Assembly: GCA_035048815.1 (NCBI GenBank)
Contig: JAUCBN010000020.1
Coordinates: 1,123,501 to 1,187,500 of the forward strand
From: Abelmoschus esculentus
Lineage: Eukaryota > Streptophyta > Magnoliopsida > Malvales > Malvaceae
Length of the DNA stretch: 64,000 nucleotides
Direction: 5' to 3'
Below the pieces are notes generated by a model. It made no database searches, was not told where the DNA came from, and saw only the letters and a program-made list of their open reading frames with translations. This document shows positions 63,611-64,000 of the stretch, piece by piece. Made by a program: the position numbers and the translations under genes. How positions within the stretch are numbered: the first letter of the stretch is position 1; every line of letters begins with the position of its first letter.

Positions 63611-64000
63611 GAATGCAGTAAATCCGATTATCGGATTTCTTTGCCGTCTCTACTGTACGCTTTCCCTCTAACTTGAGACTGAGTGCTTAGTGGTTATCCA
63701 AGTTTGACATTTTTTAGGTTCAAGAATGGTCGTGGTTGATGTTTTATGGAATAGATTCCTGTTTTAGTCCGTCTCCGGTGGTAAATTGTGCTTTTGGTAT
63801 GGTATGGAACTTATATAATTAATAGAAAATTCTACGATATATACTATTAAAATTTTCATTTTTAGATAAAATATTTCTAATTAAGTATGTGGGAGACATT
63901 AATTTTCTTTTTACTTTTTTTGTTATTATTAATTTTATGTGAATATAAAATTATTATTAATAATATTAACAAAAAAGCAGCTCCAACATTCTTTTCAAAT
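63611..64000 (+). other. PRP39 3' UTR and downstream AT-rich DNA
   Basis: 63611 to about 63830 is the probable 3' UTR, with a T/G-rich stretch followed by AT-rich DNA (ataattaatagaaaa) where cleavage is plausible. I see nothing else to the window end. Confidence 0.5.

Noticed and set aside
1..64000. tRNA, rRNA, microRNA and snoRNA genes
   Set aside because: None could be supported by reading; the tRNA-like boxes found belong to SINEs.

Overview
This window is nuclear DNA of a dicot plant. The genes are split by many AT-rich GT-AG introns, the intergenic DNA is AT-rich and full of degraded transposons, and every recognised protein is plant-type. A Malvaceae genome such as cotton is my best guess, but this is inference. 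No bacterial, organellar or viral gene is present.

Layout from left to right: (1) 1-6036, minus, the first 13 coding exons of a class XI myosin that runs off the left edge. (2) 9596-12272, minus, an RIN13-like (RPM1-interacting protein 13) gene. (3) 15176-21817, plus, a DENN-domain protein. (4) 24877-31596, plus, a full-length ABCC5/MRP5-type ABC transporter gene with two in-frame stop codons and a damaged second Walker A motif, which I call a pseudogene. (5) 33612-37769, plus, the 39-kDa NDUFA9-like subunit of mitochondrial complex I. (6) 45006-46748, plus, the intronless xyloglucan galactosyltransferase MUR3. (7) 48035-51179, minus, a DUF946/VPS62-like protein. (8) 56237-63610, plus, the U1 snRNP-associated splicing factor PRP39.

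The genes do not form a pathway. From memory, the order matches two Arabidopsis blocks interleaved: myosin XI-G, RIN13, DENN, NDUFA9 and MUR3 lie near At2g20290-At2g20370, while PRP39, DUF946 and ABCC5 lie near At1g04080-At1g04120. That suggests an ancestral block that Arabidopsis split between two duplicated copies.

The accessory content is transposon biology. There are two SINE-like insertions with target-site duplications (8165-8332 and 13610-13808), an older SINE copy (39033-39195), a fold-back MITE with degraded relatives (7032-7285, 23084, 41166), a 2.2-kb solo LTR with a 5-bp target duplication (52574-54788), a 5'-truncated Ty1/copia element (41651-44250) and a copia 3' end in a myosin intron (about 960-1342). 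A 195-bp direct duplication lies in an intron of the DUF946 gene. I found no convincing new gene system. The strongest observations are the ABCC5 lesions and the well-delimited mobile elements.
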